A DNA stretch of 64,000 bases, from assembly GCF_029227915.1 (NCBI RefSeq), contig NC_079885.1, positions 24,739,001 to 24,803,000 of the forward strand. Reading direction: 5' to 3'. The DNA comes from Hydractinia symbiolongicarpus (Eukaryota > Cnidaria > Hydrozoa > Anthoathecata > Hydractiniidae). This document shows, piece by piece, positions 34,976 to 46,100 of the stretch. The stretch's first letter is position 1; each line of letters begins with the position of its first letter. The position numbers and the translations under genes are program-made. The notes under the pieces are model-generated. The model worked only from the letters and a program-made list of their open reading frames with translations, did no database searches and had not been told where the DNA came from.

Positions 34976-35999
34976 ATGCTACGTTTTCATCGTGCACATG
35001 GTCGAAATATTGAGTTGAGAGAAAATAGACGTACTGCTATCAGAGTGGAAAGTTTTGCAAATGCTTTGGTATTCAGCCACAGACCTTTAGAGCGAAATGA
35101 GTTGTTCCTTATTGAAATTCAAGATCAAGCAATCGGTTGGGCTGGAAATATAAGGTGTGGGATTACTCTACACAATCCAGGAAGCATTCAAATACCACAA
35201 TATTTATTTCCAGATTTGCAAAAGATGGGGAAATCGTATGTTTTTGCACTAAAACCCGTTATTGATGATCCTTTTAATGACATGGAAACGAATATGAAAA
35301 TTGTGAACTGGAATAATAGAATGCTGCGTGGCGAAAGAAATGGAAATAAAAATGTGGAGACTGTAATAAGAAGGTGTGAAAAAATGAAATATTGTGATAA
35401 ATTTAACAAGAAACTTCTAGCGTTAGATCCGTTTTGTAATCCCTGTGGTATAAACAGCAGAATAGGATTTTTTGTTTCACCGAAAGGCGAATTGTATTTT
35501 TTAATAAATGGACAACAGTTTGGTCCATGTGTACAGAATATTCCAACACGAAGCAATATTTATGCAGTTGTGGATTTATATGGGGCGACAAAACAAGTAC
35601 AGATTGTAAATTGTGGAGGTAAGGATTATGATTGGTGTTTTTTCTCATTTCTATACATTTTTTAAATAGAAAAAGAGAGAAGGGGAAAGGTTGATGCGAC
35701 GCCAAAATTAATCTGGCCTAAAAATTTCACTCGACATACATGCTAATTTTTGCTGGTTTTCGTCAGGAGGTCGGCTAAATTAACACTATAAATAGGAATT
35801 TTTTGCAGTTTGTAGAAGATTGCAGTTTTTGCAAAATTATGTTTTTAATTTTACAGTTCCGTCATTATCAATGTTTTGTAAGAATTTGTTATGGCAATCT
35901 TATACAGAGGAAGAACTGGAGGATAAATTACAAGAAGCTTGTCTTCCTAAAACACTAAAGATGGAACTTCAGGAATTCTATGCAAGCCATGGAAGTTAG
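34976..35999 (+). CDS. NEURL2: Neuralized-like protein 2 (NHR domain plus SOCS box)
   Basis: Two exons, 34976-35618 and 35857-35999, join in phase 1 across a GT-AG intron (donor GTAAGG, acceptor TTTTACAG). The product is 261 residues; vertebrate NEURL2 is about 285. Residues 1-215 form a Neuralized homology repeat: it opens RFHRAHGRNIEL, continues VESFANALVFSHRPL and QAIGWAGNIRCGI, and its second half has INGQQFGP and IYAVVDLYGATKQV. The C-terminal ~45 residues (PSLSMFCKNLL to LPKTLKMELQEF) are a SOCS box, which in this family recruits a Cullin-5 ubiquitin ligase through elongins. The start is the ATG immediately before the domain; an upstream extension in the same open frame begins only with a non-ATG codon or passes through a TA repeat. 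Substrates are not predictable from sequence. Confidence 0.88.
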
Positions 36000-38377
36000 T
36001 GTTATGTTTGCACGGTGTTTTGAGCTGTGCATTATTTACTGTACTGTTTCCATCTCACTCTTGAGAATAAAGATATTTTCCATTCACCCACACTCGGAAC
36101 AAAATTATCGCACTTTTTTGAATTGCTATATTTTCAGACATAATTTATTTTCATTTGTTGCATTGAGATATATTTTTGTTATCTTCAACTGAATCTTGAA
36201 TTTAATATACAATTCTCAGTTACAAGAGAGTAAGGGTGACATTTTAATTTAGGCATGAACATTGTTTTTTAAGCTAACTAAAAAAGGACACTCCTTTTCA
36301 TTGTTTCAAACATTCTGAGTATTAAGTGCAAACTTATTTGAAAACAACCTTCAATAATTCACTGGAATTCGAATTTAGAGAATTCGACGAGATGTCTGCT
36401 TTGGAAAACATCTTCCAAAAAGGGCAGAGAAATTACTTTCTGATGCTATGCAATTGACAAAAAGTGTTTTAAAATTTAGAACCCCAAAAAATAAATTCAA
36501 GGGTTATTTGGGTAAAATTTCAGAATCGAAAAAAACAACAATTTTATACTGATGGACTTCTCTAAAAGTTTTCTCCACTCATTTAAATCTTGGCGAATTT
36601 CGTGCGAATTTCTTTTACAAATCCAATTTGTTCATTTTATTTTAGGTTATATTTCAATTATTTGTTCTACTCCCATCTAATGTAATCCAGAGTTATTTCT
36701 ATTGCCACTACCTGTCAACCGCTTGTGCGCTTGCAGGACATGGAAACGTTTTAAAGACAGTTTTCACTATTATTTAAGGCTAGTTTATCTTCACACTATA
36801 CAACATTTTTATGTCATTGGTTTTACGCAGGCTTTGGGTTGAAGTATCTGAATCGTAAAAATTATTTCAAAGCTTTTAATTTATTTGATATTGTAATTTC
36901 AGATTATTTATGTGGAGATATATTTTTCAGTTGTCCGCATTTTTTTGATTGTTTGTTTTTATTATTAACTAGAACTGTCCAGGTTAAGGATATTCTTGCA
37001 GTTTTTTATTCGCAGTTAATAATAACGCATGCGCGTAAATATGCGCGAATATTCAGTACCTTATCGGACTTTTATCGCCAATCATAAGTTGCGTTATTTT
37101 TGCCATGTAGTGTTAAAAAGATCGAAAATTTGAAATATAGGCCAAAGGTGGCGTTATTTTTATTTGTTTTTTAAGCGCATATTTTAATTAGGGATATGGC
37201 CATCATTTTAGGCTCTTAAGGTCTATTTCTGTTACCTTATTTTAAGAAATTTAAGCAAGCTGGCTGCAAATATGTGTTTCTTTCTCATTAACCATCATGT
37301 CAGCTAAGATTGACGATGAGTATCCTTGAACACGATAATTTCGAACATAACATAGCTCAACATTTGTTTCAACATCAATTTTCGCGTGAATTGCGCGTTT
37401 TTCTTTTTTAATCAATTGGCAGCGAAAACACGGTCCTAAACGGCGCTAGGCTAAAATCTGGGAATGATGGTTTTAATGCGAGTGTTATTTTAGGGTTGGT
37501 AAAATAAAGAACGATAAGGTACCTTAATAAAACATATTTTATTAATTGGAAGCATCAACGAAAAGTATGCGGAGTTATTGTTTCCGTTTGAAACACTTAT
37601 TTATAAAAGTTTTTTTTATTTCAAAATAGTCTCAAAATTACCTCTATATTTTCTTTTTGCTTATCGTCTTTAAGAATTTTACATATTTTTTTGCAGGAAC
37701 TTATTTTTGCGATTTGTTCTAAAAGTGCAATTTTGCGGAACTAAATTCGGTCCGAAGTTGCAAGAATAAGTTCCGGCGAAAAGGAAATATTATTAATACG
37801 TGAATAAACAAACTGGCTCGTAATTTTGCTGCGAAATCTCCTTCCGAATAAGAAAATAAAATGATAAAGACAGTCGAGCCTAACACTACATTTCACTTAA
37901 TTTCAAAGTAGAGGAGTCATGCTCAAAACTATCTGTGTTGAAAATTTTCGCATTAAGATCATATTTTAAAAGAAGAACCTTTCGCGGTTTGAAGATAGGT
38001 CTGGCGAAAATTTTTTTAAAAGCTTGATCGCGAAAGTTTTATTCCCACCAGATAAGTTGAAATATGCTATTCTATCTTTATTTATGTGAAGTTTCTTTGA
38101 TGGTAAAAGACTTACTTTATATCACTGTATTGTGTATATCGCGAGTTTGAGTCTGAAACTTATTACAAACACAACAAACAGCGTGATAACTGTGAATGAT
38201 ATAAGATTTATATATTTTTTACAGGATAAGTAGTGTTATAATAACGTAAAACGAAACTAGAAACTGCGAATTCAACATGGCTGTAAATTTATACAGAACA
38301 GTACAACTTGATTGGGTGACTAATTCAGCCTAAAAACCACTGCATATTGGCAATCACATTTGGGAAAAATCACAAAA
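36000..38377. other. intergenic / 5' region of the riboflavin transporter gene
   Basis: No exon is supported. Several TTTCGCGAA/GCGAAA-bearing segments (37,660-37,850 and 37,930-38,050) resemble degraded ends of the foldback repeats near 41.3 and 44 kb. The last few hundred bases presumably hold the promoter and 5' UTR of the following gene, but I see no clear TATA box. Confidence 0.45.
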
Positions 38378-40333
38378 ATGAAAGCCGCAAGAGTTATCAC
38401 ATTGGAAAAAGTTAAACTTGCTTTTCTTATCTGTGTGTTTGGTACTGGATCGTGGGTAGCAGTGAACGGACTTTGGGTGGAACTACCTGTGCTAGTTGGA
38501 CAATCTCCGCAGCAATGGTCTTTGCCGTCATACTTAACGGTTGTCATTCAGTTAGCAAACATTGGACCGTTGGTTTACCTTTTATTGCAAAAATACGCAA
38601 TTTGTAAATCAAAGGTTGTAACAGAGACACGTACGATCTACTTAATTTTATTTGTCGGTGCACTAGCATCTATTCTTTTAGCGTTTACATGGAAAGAGAC
38701 AAGCGTGATAAATAACAAGCCTTACAGCACGTCTTTGATTGTATTGAGTTTGTTTATGGCAACTGTAGATTGCACATCTTCAGTTACCTTCCTTCCGTTC
38801 ATGGCGAACTTTCCTTCCAAGTTTATGACGATATACTATGTTGGGGAAGGTATGAGTGGCCTGGTACCAAGTGTCGTTGCTATGATACAAGGCGTTGGTA
38901 AGCAGTCTTATACTTGTGAAGAAAGAGCAGTACTTAAAAATATGTCCTTGAATTATACAACCAAGAAAGGTGGGGCACACGCTGAAAGTACCACTGGTTT
39001 GAAAAATGGTACCATGTTTAATTCAACGGAAATCGTACCATCCTATTTCCACACAGAGCCACGTTTTTCAGCAACCGTTTTCTTTGTCGTTATAACCGCC
39101 ATTATGGTTTGCAGTTTGACAGCCTTTATTTTGTTGATAAGAATCAAGAACAAAAATGTTAAACTTGAATGTACGCACGACGCACAAGAAATGGACCAAT
39201 ACAATTCTACCAAATGCTTGCAAAACTTTTATAACGATACAAATTCAGGACCGAAGTCCTCAGCACCAAGCACGATTGACCAGCTTAATAACCGAAAATA
39301 TTATTTTTTGTTGTCACTGAACGGTGTCATCAACGGTATAAGTAATGGTGTGCTACCGGCCTTGCAATCATACGCATGTTTACCATATGGAAACAATATT
39401 TATCATTTGACTCTTACATTGTCAGCTGTCGCCAATCCTGTGTGCTGTTTTCTGTATTTTCTTGTTAGCGTCCAGTCTAGTGTTGCTATATTCATTGGTG
39501 TCTGCGTTTATCTTGCGTCGGCAAGTTATACCATTGGCATTGCTGCGACTAGCCCGTGTCCACTTTGGCGTGATTCGTCAGCTGGTGGTGTTGTCGTGGT
39601 AAGTAAGCTAGTCTTATATATTATTTATTTGTGTTTACAAATAAAAAATATTTCCCCCGTCTTGCGTTAAATTCATTTATATATACGCTATTGTAGCCAA
39701 GGATTTTAAAAGTAGTTAAAATATTACGCACGTCTTGTAGATTTTATTGCGTGTCACCAGCACTATATTTTTCAGATATAGGAATTCCGAAGTTTTTAGG
39801 ACTTAGGGATTTTTTATTTTGCTGTTTGTAAAGGTGCATTTCCACTCAAAAAGGAAAACGGATCAGAATGGAGCAAGAGAAATACTTACATTTAATTGGG
39901 CGTCTGCTAATTATATTTTTGTTGTTTTTTTAATTTTTTTTTGTTCCGTTCCACAAGAAAAGTTGAAATGATTTCAACTTTTAGTTTGGATGGGAACAGA
40001 AAATCTTACCAACCAATCAGATTCCATAAATCACAATTGTCCGCTCCGACCCGTTTCAATTCGTTTTGAGTCAAACTCTACCTTGATGTCATTGTATGAA
40101 CTACTTTTACGTCATTTTCGTGTATTTAGCTTCTCGTTACTGTGTTCGGCGTTGGATTGGTTAGCTATCTAAAGACGGCTATCAGTACCGTTATTCGTAG
40201 TCATGGTTACAAGGGACTTCTATTATGTGGTGTAAGTGTTCAAGTCGGATCACTTGTAGGCGCGTTGATTATATTTCCGCTGGTCAATGTGTATGGTTAT
40301 TTCAAGCAATCACAAGCCTGTCAGGTTTGTTGA
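38378..40333 (+). CDS. solute carrier family 52-type riboflavin transporter
   Basis: Exons 38378-39598 and 40130-40333 (phase 0, donor GTAAGT, acceptor TATTTAG) give 474 residues; human RFVT proteins are about 450-470. The N-terminus has the family signature FGTGSWVAVNGLWVELPVLV, followed by WSLPSYLTVVIQLANIGPLV. Multiple hydrophobic segments are visible (about 11 expected), with a hydrophilic extracellular/cytosolic stretch near residues 185-230 and another near 260-300. The short second exon encodes the last two membrane segments (LLVTVFGVGLVSYLK and QVGSLVGALIIFPLVNVYGY) and ends in Cys-Gln-Val-Cys. The family moves riboflavin (vitamin B2) across the plasma membrane. I chose the ATG at 38378; an upstream open stretch begins only with TTG. 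Which vertebrate paralog (SLC52A1-3) it matches cannot be decided here. Confidence 0.9.
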
Positions 40334-40582
40334 CGGAAGCAGAAGTGGTCTGGTTAAGAATTCGTTTTGGAAAATAGTGCTTATTTGTTCATTTAATGAA
40401 CGAATTATTATCGCTCTAAATGTGCCATATTTTACTGCTATATGTTCGAGTTGACTAAAACATTTAAACATATCTTTTATTATTAACCTTATTTAATATA
40501 CAGTATCTAACATATGGCTATAATTCATCTTAAAGTTTTTTTTAAGTGAGATATTGGAGCTAATTGAATTAGTACAAGCGAT

Positions 40583-40868
40583 ATTGTACCTAACTAGTCA
40601 GTGGCCCGTGGGAAAATCCACGGGTTCGCCTGTCCTTCTTATCGCATTGCGTGCGTCTCGCTACTTACGGTACCATTTTGCATGACAGACGTGTACGTAT
40701 AGCCGGTGGAAAATCCACGGGTTCTCTCGTCCTTCAAATTTACCCGTCGCAACAAAGTGGATAAAATATATCGCATTTGATGTTTGTGTTTCCGTAACAC
40801 GTCTATCTAACTCAGCGAGGGTCCAACCCGTGGATTTTCCCACAGGCCACCGACTAGTTAGGTACAAT
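40583..40868. mobile_element. non-autonomous inverted-repeat element (CCCGTGG family)
   Basis: The left end reads ATTGTACCTAACTAGTC, then GTGGCCCGTGGGAAAATCC. The right end is the inverse: GGATTTTCCCACAGGCCAC, then CGACTAGTTAGGTACAAT. The ~45-bp terminal inverted repeats enclose about 200 bp without coding sequence. This is the most complete copy of a family with termini also near 19.24, 20.2, 25.2-25.5, 60.65 and 61.2 kb. The class (MITE or other) is inferred. Exact element ends are uncertain because the palindrome continues into what could be target sequence. Confidence 0.75.
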
Positions 40869-41021
40869 GATTTAAACAAAGCAATTCTCTTCGTCATTTT
40901 TGAAGCATGGACAAATTAAATTCGGTTTTAGTAGTTAGTTTAGTAGTAGTTACTAAATTCGGTTTTAGTAGTTAACTATTTACTTTAAGATCCTAACTTT
41001 GCTCTGGAAATGGACAAGTTG

Positions 41022-41078
41022 ACGTAGGCTAGATTCATACACTTTGACAAGTTTAAAGTGTATGAATCTAGCTTACGT
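41022..41078. repeat. 24-bp-arm hairpin with 9-bp loop
   Basis: ACGTAGGCTAGATTCATACACTTT and AAAGTGTATGAATCTAGCTTACGT pair with one mismatch around GACAAGTTT. Function unknown. Confidence 0.8.
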
Positions 41079-41255
41079 ACTTGCTGTGGTGGAGAACTAC
41101 AAAATTCACGTTTTTTATATAAGAATACCCTTTATAAGAATATCAGGCTGCAATTTTATGTTAAAACAATAGGTGTATTGTTTAAAATAATGAAAGAATA
41201 AGAAATGACCAGCCTGGTTAGAATTTTGGTATTCTTACAATAAAGTTGTACCTTA

Positions 41256-41615
41256 AAAGTTGATTAATCTTTGCGAAGATTAATTTTCGCAAATTTTATT
41301 CATATTCCATTTGCCTGCCCGAAAATTCCCAGTCAATTCGCCAAAATAAATCTCGCGAAATTGCTAAAAATTACTTTTTTTCTAAAAGAAGATTTTTTGT
41401 TTTTCTCTCTGATTTTTGCTCGGCAGATATATTGTAGTAGATTAAGCAAGTTTGATTTTAATAAATAGGCCTGAAAACTAAATAAAAAATGCTGAAATAT
41501 ACTAGATTCGCGAGAAAAATATCTTGACCTGGCTAGTTCGCGAAAATTAATCTTCCCCAAATATATTTTTTTTGGACCTTGCAAAAATAATTCTTCGCAA
41601 AAATTAATCAACTTT
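41256..41615. mobile_element. MITE-like element with AAAGTTGATTAAT termini
   Basis: AAAGTTGATTAATCTTTGCG at the left end is matched by an imperfect inverted copy ending ATTAATCAACTTT at the right. Further inverted pairs are GAAGATTAATTTTCGC and GCGAAAATTAATCTTC. Total about 360 bp. The open frames inside are side effects of the repeat. Confidence 0.7.
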
Positions 41616-42237
41616 AGCTGTTACGTTTTAATACCTTCTGTCCACGGGTATGGAAAATTTTTCAAATTTTTAATAAAGTTAAATAAATTTTATTTATTCA
41701 ATTTTTTTATTAGTCTTGTGTCCCAAAGAATTTATATAATTTATTGTATAGAAATATATATTTTTTCCATCTACCTTATTGTACTAAAACAGGATTATTT
41801 CTTAGTTTATGTAAAAGAAACGCACCAATATTTTGTGTAAAATCTTGAATTTTACTGATTTTTCTTTGCTATTTGTGGAAGAATTTAAACTTGAAAAATA
41901 GTACATCCGAATTATTAAAACAAATATTTTAATTTTATATCATTTCTTATAAAGCATATCTTGTCTTTTTACTGATATTTACGAAATTGTAAACAATATA
42001 AGAAGGAGAAAAAGCCACGTGTTACAATACCACTGTGAGAATAAAAGTAGTGATTGTTTCATAAATAAGCGTGTTCACAATCAAAAATTTTTTCGACATT
42101 CCGTTTGTACATCTTCACTCTTCCAAAAATACAAAGCATGAAACTCCCACAAGTTCTATAGATCAATAACAACAAGGGGTAGGGGGCAATTCTTTGTTAT
42201 CATTATTGGGCCACAATGTTGCTTACTCAAGTAATCG

Positions 42238-42317
42238 CCAACCTCGTCCCCAGAGCTTGTTAGGTTTTTTGTCCAAATATAAAAAGCCTAACAAGCCCTG
42301 GGGACGAGGTTGCGTAA
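42238..42317. repeat. long-arm hairpin element (CCTCGTCCCCAG)
   Basis: CAACCTCGTCCCCAGAGCTTGTTAGG is followed after about 20 bases by CCTAACAAGCCCTGGGGACGAGGTTG, giving arms of about 26 bp with one mismatch. A remnant of the same end (AAGCCCTGGGATTGAGGTTG) is at 61,387-61,406, suggesting a small mobile repeat. Confidence 0.75.
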
Positions 42318-42792
42318 TCGTAAATATATTCAGTTTCTGAACTCGCTTGTTAATCTATTTTTCGCCTCCGAGACCGACCATTAAAGTCCTTTTGCGTAGA
42401 TATATTATCTCTTAACGAGTTTACTTGCTGTGGTCCTGCTAAGTTTACGGAGCAAAAACTTGGATTATCTGCAACGACGTTTCCAAAACTTTTTTATAAA
42501 AGCCCGTATAGTGTATGATCTCGTACTTTATAATCCCATCGCACTTTGTAATCTAATTTTGTCGCATTTTGTAATCCCATCGTAATTTGTAACCCATTTT
42601 GTCGCACTTTGTAATCTCATCCCAAACCTATCGCATTTTGCAATCCCTCGACCTGTCGCACTATTTTTTTTAAGTTTAAACAATTGCTAAAGACTTTGTA
42701 TGAGGCAAATGAATAACCGAAAATCAAACAATTTGATTGGTAAATAATTGGTCAAATAACAAATAATTTCCATAATGCGCACTTTAGTTTTG

Positions 42793-43150
42793 TGAGAAAT
42801 TAAACCTTCGCAACCTCAACTTACAGTGGTGGTACTACCAGAAATTAAACTTTTGCAACCTCAACTTACAGTGGTGGTACTACCGGAAATTAAACTTTTG
42901 CAACCTCAACTTACAGTGGTGGTACTACCAGAAATTAAACTTTTGCAACCTCAACTTACAGTGGTGGTACTACCGGAAATTAAACTTTTGCAACCTCAAC
43001 TTACAGTGGTGGTACTACCAGAAGTTAAACTTTCGCAACCTCAACTTACAGTGGTGGTACTACCAGCAATTAAACCCTTGAAACTTCAACTTACAGTGGT
43101 GGTGCCCCCAGAAATTAAACACTCCCAACCTCAACTTGCAGTGGTACTTC
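42793..43150. repeat. 45-bp minisatellite, about 8 copies
   Basis: The unit contains GTGGTGGTACTACCAGAAAT, TAAACTTTTGCAACCTCAAC and TTACA. The first five units are nearly identical, and the last three diverge. The unit is 15 codons long, so one frame stays open through the array (VVLPEIK.LQPQLT in translation), but it has no ATG start near the array and no splice context. Best read as a non-coding minisatellite. Confidence 0.8.
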
Positions 43151-43699
43151 AAGAATTCGACTTAAACAATTATTAAATTAGATCGAAGAAAAAGGCAGAA
43201 TTTTAAATGAAGCAAAATATACAAAAACTCAAAACAGCAACAAAGTAACCCCTCAATCGTTGTAGATAGCACGAATCATTTAAAATACTTTGGAAATAAA
43301 CAATTCGCCCTGTATCATCTTACCCAGATGACGAAAATGACTAAAACATTTTTTGGGCATAGCTAAGTTTAAGGCAAAAATTCAATCGTTTAGATAAACA
43401 AGCGAGACCTTAATTGACCTACCTAGATTTAAAACATCAGAAAAAACGAACAGTTCAATCCTCAAAAAAATTCGAAATCCATATTTTTGAAACGTTTTGA
43501 CTCATTCTACCCACGAATCCCCATTATTAAGCCGAAAAAAAACTTCTCAAAAAACTGAATTCGTCACATTCGAGGGTGTATTGTTGTCTATCTTTATCAA
43601 AAATCAAAATAAGATAATGATCAAATCTTCAGAAATGTCCTAAAAACATATTTTGGGATCTTCTCCTTTTGCGCACAAATGCGCAAAATAGTTTCTTCT

Positions 43700-44465
43700 T
43701 TCGCGAGATTTAATTAAGTGTATTCAGTGGATTAAATTTCGCGGTTTTTGCAAAAAACGTATAATTAAATCCACGCGAAATTGAATTGAAAACTTATTGA
43801 AAACTTTTTTTTTTTGAGTTTTTCTAAGGCGTAGAGTAAAACAGACATAAATCTCAATCATTTTTGATGATATTCTTTTTTTGTTTACATGATAAACACG
43901 ATAAAGACTAAAAAACAATTTTTAATCAACTTCTATTATATCATATTGTATATCCTTGATTAAATGTACTTTTCACATTTCTTGAATGCATGAAAAATTT
44001 TCTAATATCTTTACAACGTGACTCTTCCTTTTGGGGGTATTAGCGGATTTCCGACTTTTTTTCTTCGTTTTATTGATACTTCCCCCAGACGTTAATGAAA
44101 AAAAACAATGATTCTTAAAGTGAGTCTGAATACCAGGACGAAGATGACGAAAGCAGTGAAAAAGATGAAGATGAATGAAGTTCAAAACAAGGAAAAAGAC
44201 TTTTTGATTTTACCTTGAGTAAATATTAAAAATTGTTAGTTTAATAAAAGTTGTTTTAAGAAGATCAAGTATCTCCAGAGTATCTCCAAATTATGCGTAA
44301 AATTCAATTTTTTTTAAATTACTTTATTCGCTCGTCCGCGAAAGTAAATCTATGCGAAATTTTCTAGAAAGGGCTTAAACACGAAATCCAATCCACGTGA
44401 AATCAAAAATTTCGGTCGACTGCGAAATAAAATCAACGCGAAATTTTATCCACCAAGGTACTACA
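43700..44465. repeat. foldback element with GCGAAAT termini
   Basis: The left side has TTCGCGAGATTTAATTAAG, GTGGATTAAATTTCGCGG and ATTAAATCCACGCGAAAT. The right side has the inverse forms TATGCGAAATTTTC, CACGTGAAAT, AATCAACGCGAAATTTTATCCACC. A GAAGATGAAGATG-like stretch lies between. Probably a composite of non-autonomous elements; exact ends unclear. Confidence 0.5.
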
Positions 44466-46100
44466 TGAAATCCAACATTCCACTTTTTTATCATTTCCCT
44501 GCAATCATTTTCTTGTTTAAATTTACAGCAATAAATTTGATTACATAAAAGATATCGCAGCAAATTTTTGATTTCGACCAATCGACGTGCAAACCCTGTG
44601 CAGTTGGTGTTACAGTAAGTATATAGCTGTAGGATTGGCAGAGTCCTTGAATTTTCTTGCAGACCAAATGATTTTCTTTTTTGGTACGGTATTACCTTCA
44701 TGATTATTCAAATCGTCAAGAAAATGTTGGACATAAATCTATTTTTCTATGAGTTCTCCATTCACCATAACACATTGCGTATCTCTTTTCTTAAAGATGT
44801 TTCCTTGAATGAAGAGAAGCAACAGAGTAATGGTGCTAAAAACGCTTTTGCCACACCAAATTTGTTTGACACACTAATTTTTTTCACATACTATTTTTTT
44901 TCACACTAAACAAACATCTCTTTACGCAACTATTTTTCATTTACAATTCATATATATATATGTAAAAAATCGTACCAATAAAGCACAAAAAATCCAATCC
45001 ATACATATAAAAATATAATTAAAAACCACTAACACGATTATTATACTGAATAACTGTAACATAGTAAAAGAATTTTATATGCACTGACTATGGTTTTATA
45101 CCGAAAACCTTTTGCTTTATCTTAACTTGTTTGTTTTACTTTTCATGGCGAATCTTACCAACACGATTATTATTATTTCATTGGAACTTAATAAATTTTT
45201 TTAAAAATCACAAAAACATGATCAACCATTTCATTCGTTTCATCAATTTTTTTAATTTCTTCTTCAAAATTTTTCCTTTGTTTAAAAAATATGTATTTAA
45301 CTCAATTATAACAATTTTCTCCTCAAACTCCTGCATTTTAATTCTTTAAAATCGTCTAAAATATTCTCAATTTTTTTGAAACAATATGGGGATGTCCTTA
45401 AATCGCCTCAATCACTGTCATGTTCTCAAAAAAAGGTTAAAAATTCTCATAAAAAATCCTCATATTTAGCTCTAAAAAAAGTGGCAACCAGGGGAATTTG
45501 GTAACCTATCCAGGGGGTTAACACAAAATCTCTACAGTTATATCTGTTGCTTGTTTGTCGACCAAAACCAAGTTAGTTTTTTTAAGGACTTTACTGCAAA
45601 AAGAACGGAAAAGTATAGTTGATTTTCGTACTCATTACACAAGCACGACTTTAACTCAAAAAAGATTACTAAAAAATATTATTTTGAAAAGTGTATATAC
45701 AAACAATGCAAATTCGGATTGTCGTTTAAATGAAGAAATTAGTTATTGCTAATAAAAATAATAAAAAATCAGACATTTTTTCTTCTATTTTAATAGGAAA
45801 AAAATAATATTACCAAATTTATTTGTTGATGGAACTTTTTAAAAACAGGGCTAAAAATTTAGAAAAAAATTAAGAGGGAAATTTTGATTAATAGGACACA
45901 TTGTTTCTTTTTTAGTACTAGCAAAAAGGTTTTTTCTAAAAAAAAACGATAGAAAAAAATCAAATAAAAAGAAGCAAATACAAAATTAAAAGTGGTTAAA
46001 ATGCTAAAATTAAGAATATTAGATTAAGAATAGTATCAAAAACCACTCAAGTTATGTCCAAAACATTGGGTTAGCAGCAATTGTAAGCGCCATGCTTTTT

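Larger units (their letters stand above)
40334..46100. other. repeat-dominated intergenic region
   Basis: Contains foldback elements, hairpins, a 45-bp minisatellite and a cluster of TTGTAATCCCATCGCA-like short repeats (42,520-42,660), described separately where clear. Open frames at 44,375-44,701 (-) and 45,131-45,349 (+) have low-complexity composition and no recognisable domain. No supportable gene. Confidence 0.5.

Noticed and set aside
36839-37087. 82-codon plus-strand frame
   Set aside because: No recognisable domain, compositional bias typical of AT-rich DNA, and no splice or start context beyond a non-ATG opening.
38320-38547. Minus-strand frame opposite the start of the riboflavin transporter
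   Set aside because: It is the shadow of a strongly conserved plus-strand coding exon.
41271-41611. Open frames on both strands inside the 41.3 kb repeat
   Set aside because: They are mirror translations of a foldback element.
42826-43176. 116-codon open frame over the 45-bp repeats as a gene
   Set aside because: No ATG, no splice context, and openness follows from a unit length divisible by three. Kept as a minisatellite.
44375-44701. 108-codon minus-strand frame
   Set aside because: Its left part translates the GCGAAAT repeat terminus, and the rest matches nothing I recognise.
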